Part shown: one piece after another, positions 17,462 through 25,864 of the stretch
Numbering within the stretch: the first letter of the stretch is position 1
How the letters are laid out: every line of letters starts with the position of its first letter
Source: Perkinsus marinus ATCC 50983
Taxonomy: Eukaryota > Perkinsozoa > Perkinsida > Perkinsidae
Reading direction: 5' to 3'
NCBI RefSeq assembly: GCF_000006405.1
Contig: NW_003206506.1
Coordinates: 74,792-100,655 of the forward strand
DNA: 25,864 bases
Made by a program: the position numbers and the translations under genes
The notes under the pieces: generated by a model
Databases searched by the model: none
What the model saw: only the letters and a program-made list of their open reading frames with translations
What the model was told of the DNA's origin: nothing

Positions 17462-19698
17462 ATGGCTAAGTTCAAAAACTACAAGACGAAGCCAAAGAAC
17501 CCATTGGGGAAGAAGAGAAAACGGAAGTTGGACGCTGAGGATGCTATGGAGAAGAGACAGAAGAAACTCGATAAGAAGGCCAGGCAGGAGGCCAAAGGTA
17601 GGCCGTCATGACAAGTCTGTCGATGCTGTACTGTCATCTAGGTGCTTTGAGGAGTGCAAGGATGGAGGCTGCTGCTGCCGCTGAAGCCGCCTCTAGGGCC
17701 ACCCACGCGGCTGTTAGGGAGGCCTTGACTGGCAAGACTGATGGGCCAGCCGAGGACGTTGGTGATTTCGATAAACTGCTAATGACATTGGGAGTAGATG
17801 CAGACAGGCTTTCTAGTGACGATGAGGAGTCTGTGGTAGAGGAGCTGGTGGAGGAGGAGGATATAGTAGAGGAAACTGAAGGGTCTGTGGAGGGGGAAGG
17901 TACTGAGGGGTCTCCTGAGGGCCCAGCTGAAGGGACGGACCAGGACGGTGATGCGCCTGACGAGACGATCGAAGTGGAAGAAGGGGAAGATGAGGCTGCC
18001 AGTGACGCCGGTAGCGACGAGGAGGAAGAGAGCTCGCAATATGTTGGTTATTCGTCCTATAACCTACAGGAGATCCCCACGTTAGGAGACATCTCGGAAG
18101 TCAATATCAAGATCACGGACCAACTTGACCGTTGCAGAGTCTATGGTACTCATTCGACAGTCGAGCTCTTAGAGAAGAAGGAGGGCTTTGTCGACGTGTT
18201 GCCGAAGGTTCGACGCTCATTCGAGGAAAGCGGGTGTACTAGCGAGTCTTTGAGCGAGGAGGGTCGGGCCTTGGCATCCGCCCTGTCGACCTATAGCGAT
18301 GTCGTATACGGTGGGATGAATTATCAAGCTCAGAGGGAGACTCGGAAGGTGGCCATGTCACACGTGATGGCACATGTGGTGAGGGCCAGAAATACTGTCT
18401 GGAAAAACAACGAGAAGCTGAGGAAGCACGCTCTCCTGGGAGAGAAGACGGAGGAGTTCGACTCTGACCCGTACCGTGACCAGGGCTTTTCGAGGCCCCG
18501 AGTCCTCATCCTTTGCCCCTTCCGCAACGTAGCTCGGGAATATGTCCACTGGCTACTCAGATTGGCCCCTAACAATCAGCAAACTATGAATAAAAAGCGC
18601 TTTGATGAGCAGTTCGGTACGGAGGAGTTCTCGAGCAAGACCGAACCGACCGATTGGCGGGATGGGATCTTCCCAGAAGACGACTTCAACGATGATGACT
18701 TCCGTGTTGGTATTCAAGTGGGCCGACGGATGACCAGACTCTACGCCCCCTTCAACGCCTCGGACATCATCATAGCGTCTCCTCTGGGCCTCCGCCTCAT
18801 CACAGGTGCCGAAGGAGACACCAAACGCGAATTTGACTTTCTTTCCTCTATTGAGATGGTCCTCCTCGATCGGGCCGATATCCTGAGCATGCAGAACTGG
18901 GATCATGTCCTCGAGGTCCTCAAGATCACCAACGTCCAGCCCTCGACGCTCCCTGAAGGCGCTGATATATCTCGGCTCCGACCCTGGATAGCTGACGGAC
19001 TCGCGAGGAGGTTCCGCCAAACGGTGGTCCTCACGGATACGTATAATCCGCTTATGGACTCGGTCGTACATGACACATGGAGTGAAGGGGGAGGAGGTAA
19101 CTGGCGAGGTTGGATACGAATGCTGCCCTCGACCAAGGTCGGCACGGTAGCCAAGTGCTCGGTTAATCTTGGCATTGCCAAGCAGTTGTTCATGCATGTT
19201 TCTGTTGAGGACCCAGCCCAGGCTTCTGATAAGTACTTGAACTTCTTTGAGGAGAGGTACTGGAAGGATATTGGTTCTGGTCTTGGTCGGCTGGCCATCT
19301 GCGTGAGCTCCTATTTCGAGTATCTTCGGCTGCGAGCCTTCCTCAAGAAGAACGATGCCTCATTCGTGGCGATTGACGAGTACTCTTCCAACAAATCGAT
19401 GGGCCGGGCTCGACAGTTCTTCCTCACACAGCAGAAGAAGGTGATCTTAATGACTGAGCGATTGTTGTGGTATAGGAAACTTCGAATCAAGGGCATTCAG
19501 CACTACTTATTCTACGGTGTGCCGGAGCGCCCGGAGATCTACGAGGACCTCCTCCGTGACGTCAGAGTGCCCAGCCAGTGCTACTCCACGTGCCTGTATA
19601 GTGGCTGTGACGGCTATGCTCTGGAGAGGCTCGTAGGGAGGGAGAGGCTGCCCAAGTTGCTTACTGCTCCTCCTGGAAAGGTTACTGCCTTCTCGTAA
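17462..19698 (+). CDS. UTP25: UTP25, small-subunit processome protein
   Basis: Nucleolar DEAD-box-like protein without helicase catalysis, needed for 18S rRNA maturation in yeast, plants and animals (the DEF protein of zebrafish). Exons 17462-17597 and 17642-19698 with a 44-nt intron; 730 residues, close to the family size. Residues 1-45 are lysine-rich and nucleolar-signal-like, followed by a long acidic disordered region. The conserved core starts near residue 323 with YRDQGFSRPRVLILCPF, then RLYAPFNASDIIIASPLGLR, FDFLSSIEMVLLDRADI and MQNWDHVL, matching human UTP25 almost block for block. LLDRAD stands where a helicase would have DEAD, as expected for this degenerate family. Later blocks SSYFEYLRLRAFLKK and RARQFFL also match, and the ending LYSGCDGYALERLVG fits the family C-terminus. 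I chose the ATG at 17462 because its exon splices in phase and begins the usual basic N-terminus. Confidence 0.95.
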
Positions 19699-20089
19699 AT
19701 ATTCTACTGGTCATCATCATCACCACTCACGTCGTTTCCGAACACTTACTCTCTTCATGCTGTTAAGTTGATTCCGTGGGTTCTCTCCTCCCTCGCAGAT
19801 TTATCATTCTGCTTATGACCAACACCTAGAGAGTACAGCTTTAAACGTAGCGACTTGCACACCTTTCACTGCTGCTCCGTGAAGGTACCCGACGCTGTCC
19901 TAGAACATGACGAACATATTAAGCAAGGAGATTGGAGAGACCTCCGAGTGATGCTAAGTGATGATAGTGGGAGGGCGTTGTTGTGGTACTACTATTTGGA
20001 CTTGAAAGTTTTCTCGGTCGCGCTACTGCCCTAAGTTCACCCGGCATTCAGGCTGATCAAGTTGCTTACATCGTTCATTGAAGTAGAGC
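19699..20089. other. Spacer between convergent genes
   Basis: Separates the 3' end of UTP25 from that of the putative secreted repeat protein. No reading frame, RNA gene or notable repeat recognised. Confidence 0.5.
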
Positions 20090-20635
20090 CTATGGAGGGC
20101 AGGCGCTACCTCGATGACAGCATTGGGTACTGAACGAGAGAAAAGATGGATGCTCACTACCATGAACACTGCCATGAACACTGCCATTAACAGTGCCATG
20201 AATACTGCCATGAACACTGCCATGAACACTACCATGAACACTACCATGAACACTACCATGAACACTACGATGTATGGGAACGAGAGCTGCGGTGATATCG
20301 AGGCAGAAGGGATCAGGTTGTGAGATGGACGCTCTGTCTCTATCGCAGCCAATGGGGGCAGAGAAGGCTCCTCCTCCACAAAGCTGTTGAAGGATGAGAA
20401 GGAACGACACCTGCCGAAGTCAGAGGTGATTATATAGGTCGAGGTTCTACCTCTAGCTGAGCCGGTGAAGATCCAGAGGGGTATTGGTTGCAACACTCAC
20501 GAACTGGAATGAGGAACCTTCAGTCTCGTGAAGCGGCCCGTTCGTGGGTATCGAAAGGACGGAGGTGCCGTAGCATCTTGCTGTTGTACGTGTGAACACA
20601 CACAGCGTCACAAGTGGCAGCACAGCCACCGTCAT
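20090..20635 (-). CDS. Putative small secreted protein with S-V-H-G repeats
   Basis: Tentative two-exon gene: ATG at 20635, exon 20501-20635, intron 20411-20500 (GTGAGT...CAG), exon 20090-20410; 151 residues. The first residues, MTVAVLPLVTLCVF, look like a signal peptide, with C-Y-G after it. The mature part has several cysteines, a hydrophobic stretch V-S-F-L-L-I-L, then nine units of S-V-H-G (variants S-I-H-G and T-V-N-G) and a tail with paired cysteines. No family recognised. Histidine-rich repeats can bind metals, but nothing here proves it. The splice is phase-consistent; because the repeat keeps every frame open, the frame choice rests mainly on the splice and the signal-like start. It is divergent from 5-oxoprolinase with only 243 nt between start codons. 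Confidence 0.4.
20161..20268. repeat. 12-bp minisatellite, nine units
   Basis: Nine tandem copies of CATGAACACTGC, with variants CATTAACAGTGC, CATGAATACTGC and, in the last four, CATGAACACTAC. The last four units are identical, suggesting recent local expansion at that end. Twelve is divisible by three, so copy-number change does not shift frame; read on the minus strand it gives the S-V-H-G repeat. Confidence 0.95.
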
Positions 20636-20878
20636 GAGTGCTTGATGCCATTGCTTGGGCTCTCCTCCAAGAGTCTCTTCTCAGTCTGAGAAGAGCTTAG
20701 CAAATCGCTCCGCTCTGAGAATCTCAGAGCGGAGCGATTTGCCAAGCTGTTTCTCCACAGCTGTTAGATGAGGCTTCTGAGTACCATGTGTTGAGCTTAT
20801 CAGATTGATGTAATAAGGGTTGAAGGGCAAGGGCTGTTGTCCATTCTCATCAGTCTTTATTAAGTTCACGTCTACGTT
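20636..20878. promoter_or_regulatory. Short divergent promoter region with a double palindrome
   Basis: Only 243 nt separate the ATG of 5-oxoprolinase from that of the putative secreted protein. The strongest structure is the palindrome pair at 20675-20748; the rest is unremarkable. If the minus-strand gene is wrong, this is simply the 5-oxoprolinase upstream region. Confidence 0.5.
20675..20748. repeat. Tandem palindromes (double hairpin), the longest in the window
   Basis: Palindrome 1 (20675-20695): CTCTTCTCAG, centre T, exact complement, ten-base arms. Palindrome 2 (20694-20748): 27-base arms around centre A at 20721 with one mismatch (20699/20743); the inner 19 bases AAATCGCTCCGCTCTGAGA are perfect and the pairing extends outward through GC and, after the mismatch, AGCTT. 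The two overlap by about two bases. Tips share the CTCAG/CTGAG core seen at 4977-5030. Confidence 0.95.
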
Positions 20879-23800
20879 ATGAGCTCCGAGAAGTTCCGTT
20901 TTGCCATCGACCGAGGAGGAACATTCACCGATGTGTACGCTGAAGTCCCGGATGGCAGAGGTGGCCACGAGAGGATAGTCCGCAAGCTGCTCTCCGAGGA
21001 CCCGGACAACTACTCGTAGTACTCGGCTCGACAGTCATGAACGATGATTGCGGAGATTGTAATCTGTTCAGGGACGCCCCTAGAGAAGGCATCCGTCGCA
21101 TTCTGCAGGAGTTCACAGCTGAGGCCCACCCTTCAGAGGAGCCGGTCGACTGTTCGAGGATCGAGTCGATTCGTATGGGTACTACTGTGGCTACAAACGC
21201 TTTACTTGAGAGGAAGGGCACGCCTTGTGCTCTGCTGGTTACAGAGGGCTTTGCTGATCTACTCGAGATTGGCAACCAGACCAGGCCTGCTATTTTCGAT
21301 GTGAAAATACGACGTCCTGACACACTTTATACTAAGGTGTTGGAAGTACCGGAGCGTGTGGTATTGGCTCGGGAGACTGACTATTTGCAGGGGGAGGTGG
21401 TCCGGGGGAGAACAGGTGAGGAAGTCCGGATCGAGCGACCACTGGACAAGGCAGCTTTGAAACCCCGACTCTTGGAGCTCTTGGAGGAGGGCATACAGAG
21501 TGTGGCTATTCTGCTCATGCACAGCTATATTTATGGAGATCACGAGAGGCAGGTTGCGGATCTATGTCGGTCCATGGGGTTCGCTCATGTGTCGGCCTCG
21601 AGTGAGGTGCTGGCTATGGCTAAGGCCGTGGCGAGGGGCCACACTGTGGTGGCAGATGCCTATTTGACCCCGACTATCAGAACGTATTTAAAAAACTTCT
21701 GCGATGGCTTTGACCGGGCACTGACGGAGACGGAGAATACGAGGCTGTTGTTTATGCAGTCCGATGGTGGCTTGGCTCGGATGCGAGACTTCACTGGTCA
21801 CAAGGCGATACTCTCGGGTCCAGCTGGTGGGGTCGTGGGCTTTGCCAAAACGACAGCCCGTGCGCTTGGCAATGAAGTGGCAGTAGTCGGGTTTGACATG
21901 GGAGGCACCTCGACCGACGTAAGTCGTTATGACCCTAAGGTTGGCTTTGAGCACATTTACGAGACCGTCACGGCTGGCGTCACAGTGCAGGCTCCTCAAC
22001 TGGACATCACTACAGTAGCTGCTGGGGGAGGTAGTCTGTTGACCTACGAACATGGCCTGCTGTGTGTTGGTCCAGAGTCTGCAGGAGCTCATCCGGGGCC
22101 GGTGTGTTACAGGAAGAAGGGGGGCAAGCTGGCAGTGACGGACGCCAACTTGGTTTTGGGGAGGCTCTTGCCCAGTCATTTCCCCCGCATCTTCGGTGAG
22201 ACCCAGGATCAACCTCTGGATACCGAAGCCTCACGGAAGGCCTTGGAGAAGCTGGCCCTGGACATGGGTCTAGGGGAGGACGTCGATGCATGTGCTGCTG
22301 GTTTCATTAGAGTGGCCAACGAGGCCATGTGTCGTCCCATACGCAATATGACTCAGATGAGAGGCTACGATGTAAGGACCCACGTCTTGGCGTGCTTTGG
22401 TGGGGCTGGTGGCCAGCACGCTTGTGCGATGGCTCGAGCATTGGGCATCGACACGGTGTTCGTCCATAGATTTTCGGGGGTACTCTCAGCATTTGGGCTG
22501 GCCCTTGCGGACGAGGTTGTTGATAAGCAGGTCCCCTCTGCACAGAAGTGGCAAGTGGAGGGGCCTTGGATGGGCACATTGGAACAGCTGGAGAAGGAGG
22601 CGATCAGTGCCCTTGAGAAGGCGGGCCACCATGGCAACATCCACGCCAAGGGCTACTTGAACATGCGCTACTCTGGTACGGACACCAGCATCATGACCGC
22701 TGTAGAGGAAGGTGATAATGGAGACTACCGGAAGGCGTTTGAGAGGGCCTATAGGAGGGAATATGGTTTCCTCATGACCGGCAGAGAGCTGCTCATTGAC
22801 GACATCAGAGTGAGGGCTAGAGCCGTCAAAGAGGATGGTTTCGAGTTCACTCGCCCAGCTTCTACCAGCGAGTACGAGGCAAGGCGTGACGAGCTGTCGA
22901 GTGTTTACTTTGAGGGTGTTGGCCGTGTGGAAGAGACTCCGGTGTTTTTGGAGGCAAATCTGAGACCGGGGGCACTGGTACGGGGCCCAGCGATCATAGT
23001 GCAGAGTACGGGGACCATCGTGGTGGAGCCGGACTGCACGGCTAAGGTCAATGGCGATGGTGACTATGTCATAGACATCAATCAGCTCGGGGGCGATGGC
23101 CCTTTGATGGACGTTGAAGTGGCGGATCCGATCCAGTTGTCAATTTTCAGCCACAAGTTTATGAGCATCGCCGAGCAGATGGGCCGGTGTCTGCAGCGGA
23201 CGGCCACCAGTGTTAATGTGAAGGACCGGCTGGACTTCTCGTGTGCTGTCTTCGGCCCAGACGGGGGGCTTATTGCCAACGCCCCGCACATACCGGTCCA
23301 TTTGGGTGCCATGCAGGAGGCTGTGAAGATTCAGTTGAGTTTATGGGAAGGCAGGCTCGAGCAAGGCGATGTGTTGGTGTCGAACCACCCCCAGCTGGCA
23401 GGAGGCTCACACCTACCCGACATCACGGTGATGACGCCGGTGTTCGAGGGGGGTAGGGTGGCATTTGTGGTAGCATCTAGAGGGCACCATGCGGACGTGG
23501 GGGGAATTGAACCTGGGAGCATGCCACCGAACTCGTCGTGTCTGGCGGAGGAAGGTTGTGCTATTGTCACGCACAAGCTGGTCAGTGCCGGCCAAGGCTT
23601 CGATGAGGCTGGTATCACTGAGCTCCTCACTGCGGCGGGGACGAGGAATCTCGAGGACAATTTGGCGGATCTGAGGGCACAGGTCGCGGCTAATCAACAG
23701 GGCATATCCTTGGTTCACGAGATGATACAGACATATGGCTTGGGGGTTGTACATGCGTACATGCACCATATCAGGGAGAACGCCCGGCAGGCAGTTCTCA

Positions 23801-24728
23801 GTATGCTTTATACGTGGTCACAGAAACACGGCACGGAGGGAGAAGCTGAGGACTCAATGGACGATGGTAGTGTGATTAAACTGAAGGTAGATAAAATGAC
23901 AGCTGTGGGTATCGAACCCGGCTGGTTTGTGGTCAGGTTCGTCTACATCAAGAGAAGGAAGCCAAAAGGGCTAGTGCGGTATTCGACTTCACCGGGTCCG
24001 GTCCAGAAGTGGTTGGCAATACAAACGCCCCGCCTGCAGTGACGATGTCAGCCGTTATCTACTGCCTCCGCTGCATGGTCGACTCGGACATCCCCCTCAA
24101 CCAAGGCTGCTTGGAAGCAGTACGAGTGGTCCTCCCCGAGCGCGGTCACTGCATGCTCAACCCGTCTCCTGAAGCCGCAGTCGTCTGTGGCAATGTTGTC
24201 ACTAGTCAGCGAGTGGTCGATGTCATATTCCGCGCCTTCCAATTCTGCGCGGCTAGCTGTGGTTGCATGACAACGTTACTTTTGGTGATGCTTCCTTTGG
24301 CTACTACGAGACGTTGCTGGTGCTCTGGGGCTGGTCCGAGCTGGGATGGCGTCAGTGGAGTCCACACGCATATGACCAATACAAGAATCACTGATGTTGA
24401 GATAATGGAGCGCCGCTACCCTTGCATAGTCCGCCACTTTGGTCTCCGTGAAGGCAGTGGTGGTGCCGGTGCTCACCCTGGCGGCTGTGGTGTACTGCGT
24501 GAACTCGAGTTCATCCGACCGCTTCATGTGTCGGTGCTGACAGAGCGCAGAGCGAAGTCACCGTACGGTATGGCTGGTGGTGAAAGCGGGATGAAGGGAT
24601 TGAACCTCTGGTTGAAGAGGGAGGCCGCACAAGTGGTTAACATTGGCGGCAAAAGAACTGTTGAAATGGCCAGAGGTGATCGACTGAGGCTGCTAACGCC
24701 CGGTGGTGGCGGCTATGGCCAAGCTTAG
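20879..24728 (+). CDS. OPLAH: 5-oxoprolinase, ATP-dependent
   Basis: Cytosolic enzyme opening 5-oxo-L-proline to glutamate with ATP, part of glutathione turnover. Exons 20879-21015, 21072-23886 and 23937-24728, phase-consistent; about 1247 residues against 1288 in human. The N-terminal hydantoinase-A-like part starts [17 protein letters not shown], continues [16 protein letters not shown] and has the acetate-kinase-like phosphate motif [14 protein letters not shown] (near residue 320). The hydantoinase-B-like part begins near residue 731 with [20 protein letters not shown] and includes [19 protein letters not shown] and TNTRITD, ending TPGGGGYG. One oddity: between 24269 and 24323 the conserved Asn-Asn-Val-Thr to Gly-Tyr-Tyr-Glu-Thr segment lies in another frame, because a base appears to be missing at about 24270, 24313 and 24322. 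Three omissions restore the frame, so the reading stays open but about 17 residues are wrong. Confidence 0.95.
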
Positions 24729-24933
24729 GGGTCTTGAGGGTTGAGAACCATGAATAAGTTGACATATGCTAGTGTTAGTCGAGCAGTAGTTTTTATTTCC
24801 CAATTTTTCAATATCAGTGCTGCAGTAGTATGTTATTTTTCCTTATCTGAGCAGCTTATATTTTCCTGGTTCTGTCGTGGGTTTCATTGAGCTCGCTCCC
24901 TTAGTACGTTACAGCGCCCCTCGCTGATTTATC
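24729..24933. other. Spacer between 5-oxoprolinase and the acidic protein gene
   Basis: AT-rich stretch with T-runs (24788-24850) that can hold the 3' end of one gene and the promoter of the next. No other feature recognised. Confidence 0.5.
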
Positions 24934-25756
24934 ATGTCTGAAGCCATCTCTACGGGTAGCGTGATGAGCGCCGTAAATGTGTCAGTGATGGAGGAGAAGG
25001 AGGTGAAGGTGAAGAACCCGCAACCGGGCGATGGTGTTAGTGAGAAAGAACACAAGCATGAGATCAAGGAAATCATAGAAGCCGAGGTTGGGACTGATGA
25101 TGATGATGATGATGATGACGGTAGGCTTAGGGTATCACCTGTCTACATATCTCCACTCGCGTAGTGGGAGTTCCTTCCAGTAGGTTCGGCGATTCTTAAA
25201 GTGTCCGAGAAGGGCGATACTGATGCTGAAAAGGAGGACTTGAACGCCCTCGCCCAATGCACTGGTTCTCAACCCCAAGGTAGGAGGACGCCGTTTGGTT
25301 CTGTGGCAGAGTTGTTTTGTTCAGATGCTGTCGTACTGCCTTCAGCTCAGCCTTTGATGGCTGACATGCCCGTCGACAAGCCGAGTCCGTCTGATATCAA
25401 ACGTAATTTAACACCACGAGAGGCTCGGCAGTTGGTGGAGCTGCAGTATCATGAACAACTACGGCAGTACCAGCGGTGGCTTCTTGCTTTGGCGGAGGCT
25501 GTCAGAGAGAGGCGGCGAGCTGAGGAGGCACCGCATGCACAACAGACAAACGAGGTTACTCGACGGCCAGTGTTGCATTGTTATTGATATTACTTTTTAG
25601 GTTGTAGCGAAGCCGTCGTCGGCAACGAAGGATGAAGCAACGGAGAGGAGCGGCGATCCGGCTGTGCATGATGACGAGAAGGTCGCTAAGAAACGGAAAG
25701 TTGATGCAGGAAGAGAGGACGGCTTACGGCCGGATTCTCGAGAAGAGGCTAGTTGA
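24934..25756 (+). CDS. Small acidic, probably nuclear protein of unknown function
   Basis: Three phase-consistent exons: 24934-25120, 25181-25554, 25601-25756; 238 residues. Exon 1 is charged and ends in eight aspartates. Exon 2 has a polar linker and then a likely helix/coiled coil from LTPREARQLVELQYHEQLRQ through RWLLALAEAVRERRRAEE. Exon 3 contains KVAKKRKVDAG, a good monopartite nuclear-localisation signal. The first intron could also end at 25200 (AAG), but CAG at 25180 keeps the frame and is the better acceptor. The second donor is GTTACT, weaker than usual. No family recognised; the acidic tract, coiled coil and nuclear signal would suit a chromatin or transcription accessory protein (inference). 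Confidence 0.7.
25096..25119 (+). repeat. GAT microsatellite in coding sequence
   Basis: Seven GAT and one GAC codon in a row encode eight aspartates directly before a splice donor; length changes would keep the frame. Confidence 0.95.
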
Positions 25757-25810
25757 ACTGTACGGGTTATTAATATGAACATTCTTGCATTATACTATGG
25801 ATCCAATTAT

Positions 25811-25831
25811 GATGCGCATCGCATCTGATGC
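25811..25831. repeat. Small adjacent palindromes
   Basis: GATGCGCATC (perfect, no centre) is followed at once by GCATC-T-GATGC (one centre base). The arms are only five bases, so chance is possible, but the paired layout resembles the larger double hairpins. Confidence 0.4.
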
Positions 25832-25864
25832 TACATAGGTAGCGATATTACGATAGTTTCTCTT

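Noticed and set aside
17322-17684. Open frame overlapping the UTP25 start in another phase
   Set aside because: It crosses the proposed 44-nt intron and has no recognisable protein, while the ATG at 17462 splices in phase.
18553-19197. Long minus-strand frame opposite UTP25
   Set aside because: The plus strand matches UTP25 block by block; the antisense frame is a by-product of its codon use.
20023-20496. Alternative minus-strand frame through the minisatellite giving F-M-V-V repeats
   Set aside because: A 12-bp repeat keeps all frames open; the frame with a signal-like start and phase-matching splice was preferred.
23905-23930. GGGTATCGAACCC, which looks like a tRNA T-arm
   Set aside because: It lies in a 50-nt intron with no acceptor stem, D-arm or anticodon arm around it.
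1-25864. CRISPR arrays, bacterial insertion sequences or LTR-type elements
   Set aside because: No spaced direct repeats, transposase, reverse transcriptase, integrase or capsid-like reading frame was recognised.

Overview
This is nuclear DNA from an intron-rich, gene-dense unicellular eukaryote. Almost every gene I could resolve is split by GT-AG introns of about 43-75 nt, base composition is balanced and intergenic gaps are short. The compact introns, the set of conserved proteins and a lineage-specific gene array fit an alveolate protist such as Perkinsus. That assignment is inference; I saw no spliced-leader or rRNA sequence that would prove it.

Layout. (a) 1-196: probable last two exons of a gene entering from the left. 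(b) 197-1547: mostly non-coding, with a 5S-rRNA-like fragment and a degenerate double hairpin. (c) 1548-4796 (+): a family-A DNA polymerase of the POLN/POLQ type; the part from 2605 on is solid and the N-terminus tentative. (d) 5295-8162 (+): a complete 17-exon RMD5/GID2-type subunit of the GID/CTLH ubiquitin ligase, with a disordered insert of about 220 residues. (e) 8808-16825 (-): four tandem paralogues of a family I do not recognise. Each has five exons (two visible introns in the copy cut by an assembly gap), two D-Y-F-G-H-x-x-G-H-P motifs in acidic disordered sequence, a conserved N-terminal exon-2 block and a basic/aromatic C-terminus ending near Leu-Cys-Gly. (f) 17462-19698 (+): UTP25, a ribosome biogenesis factor. 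(g) 20090-20635 (-): a putative small secreted protein with nine four-residue repeats encoded by a 12-bp minisatellite. (h) 20879-24728 (+): ATP-dependent 5-oxoprolinase. (i) 24934-25756 (+): a small acidic, probably nuclear protein.

The conserved genes are unrelated housekeeping functions (DNA repair, protein turnover, ribosome assembly, glutathione cycle), so there is no operon-like logic. Two features stand out as possibly undescribed. The first is the tandem GHP-motif family with its shared gene structure and shared downstream element. The second is a set of tandem perfect palindromes with single-base centres in non-coding DNA; in one duplicated spacer a palindrome is present in one copy and absent from the other.

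Frame defects in the third array gene and in the 5-oxoprolinase gene are one-base omissions, mostly in short homopolymers. The window also has a 100-N gap, so consensus errors must be considered before calling either gene broken.
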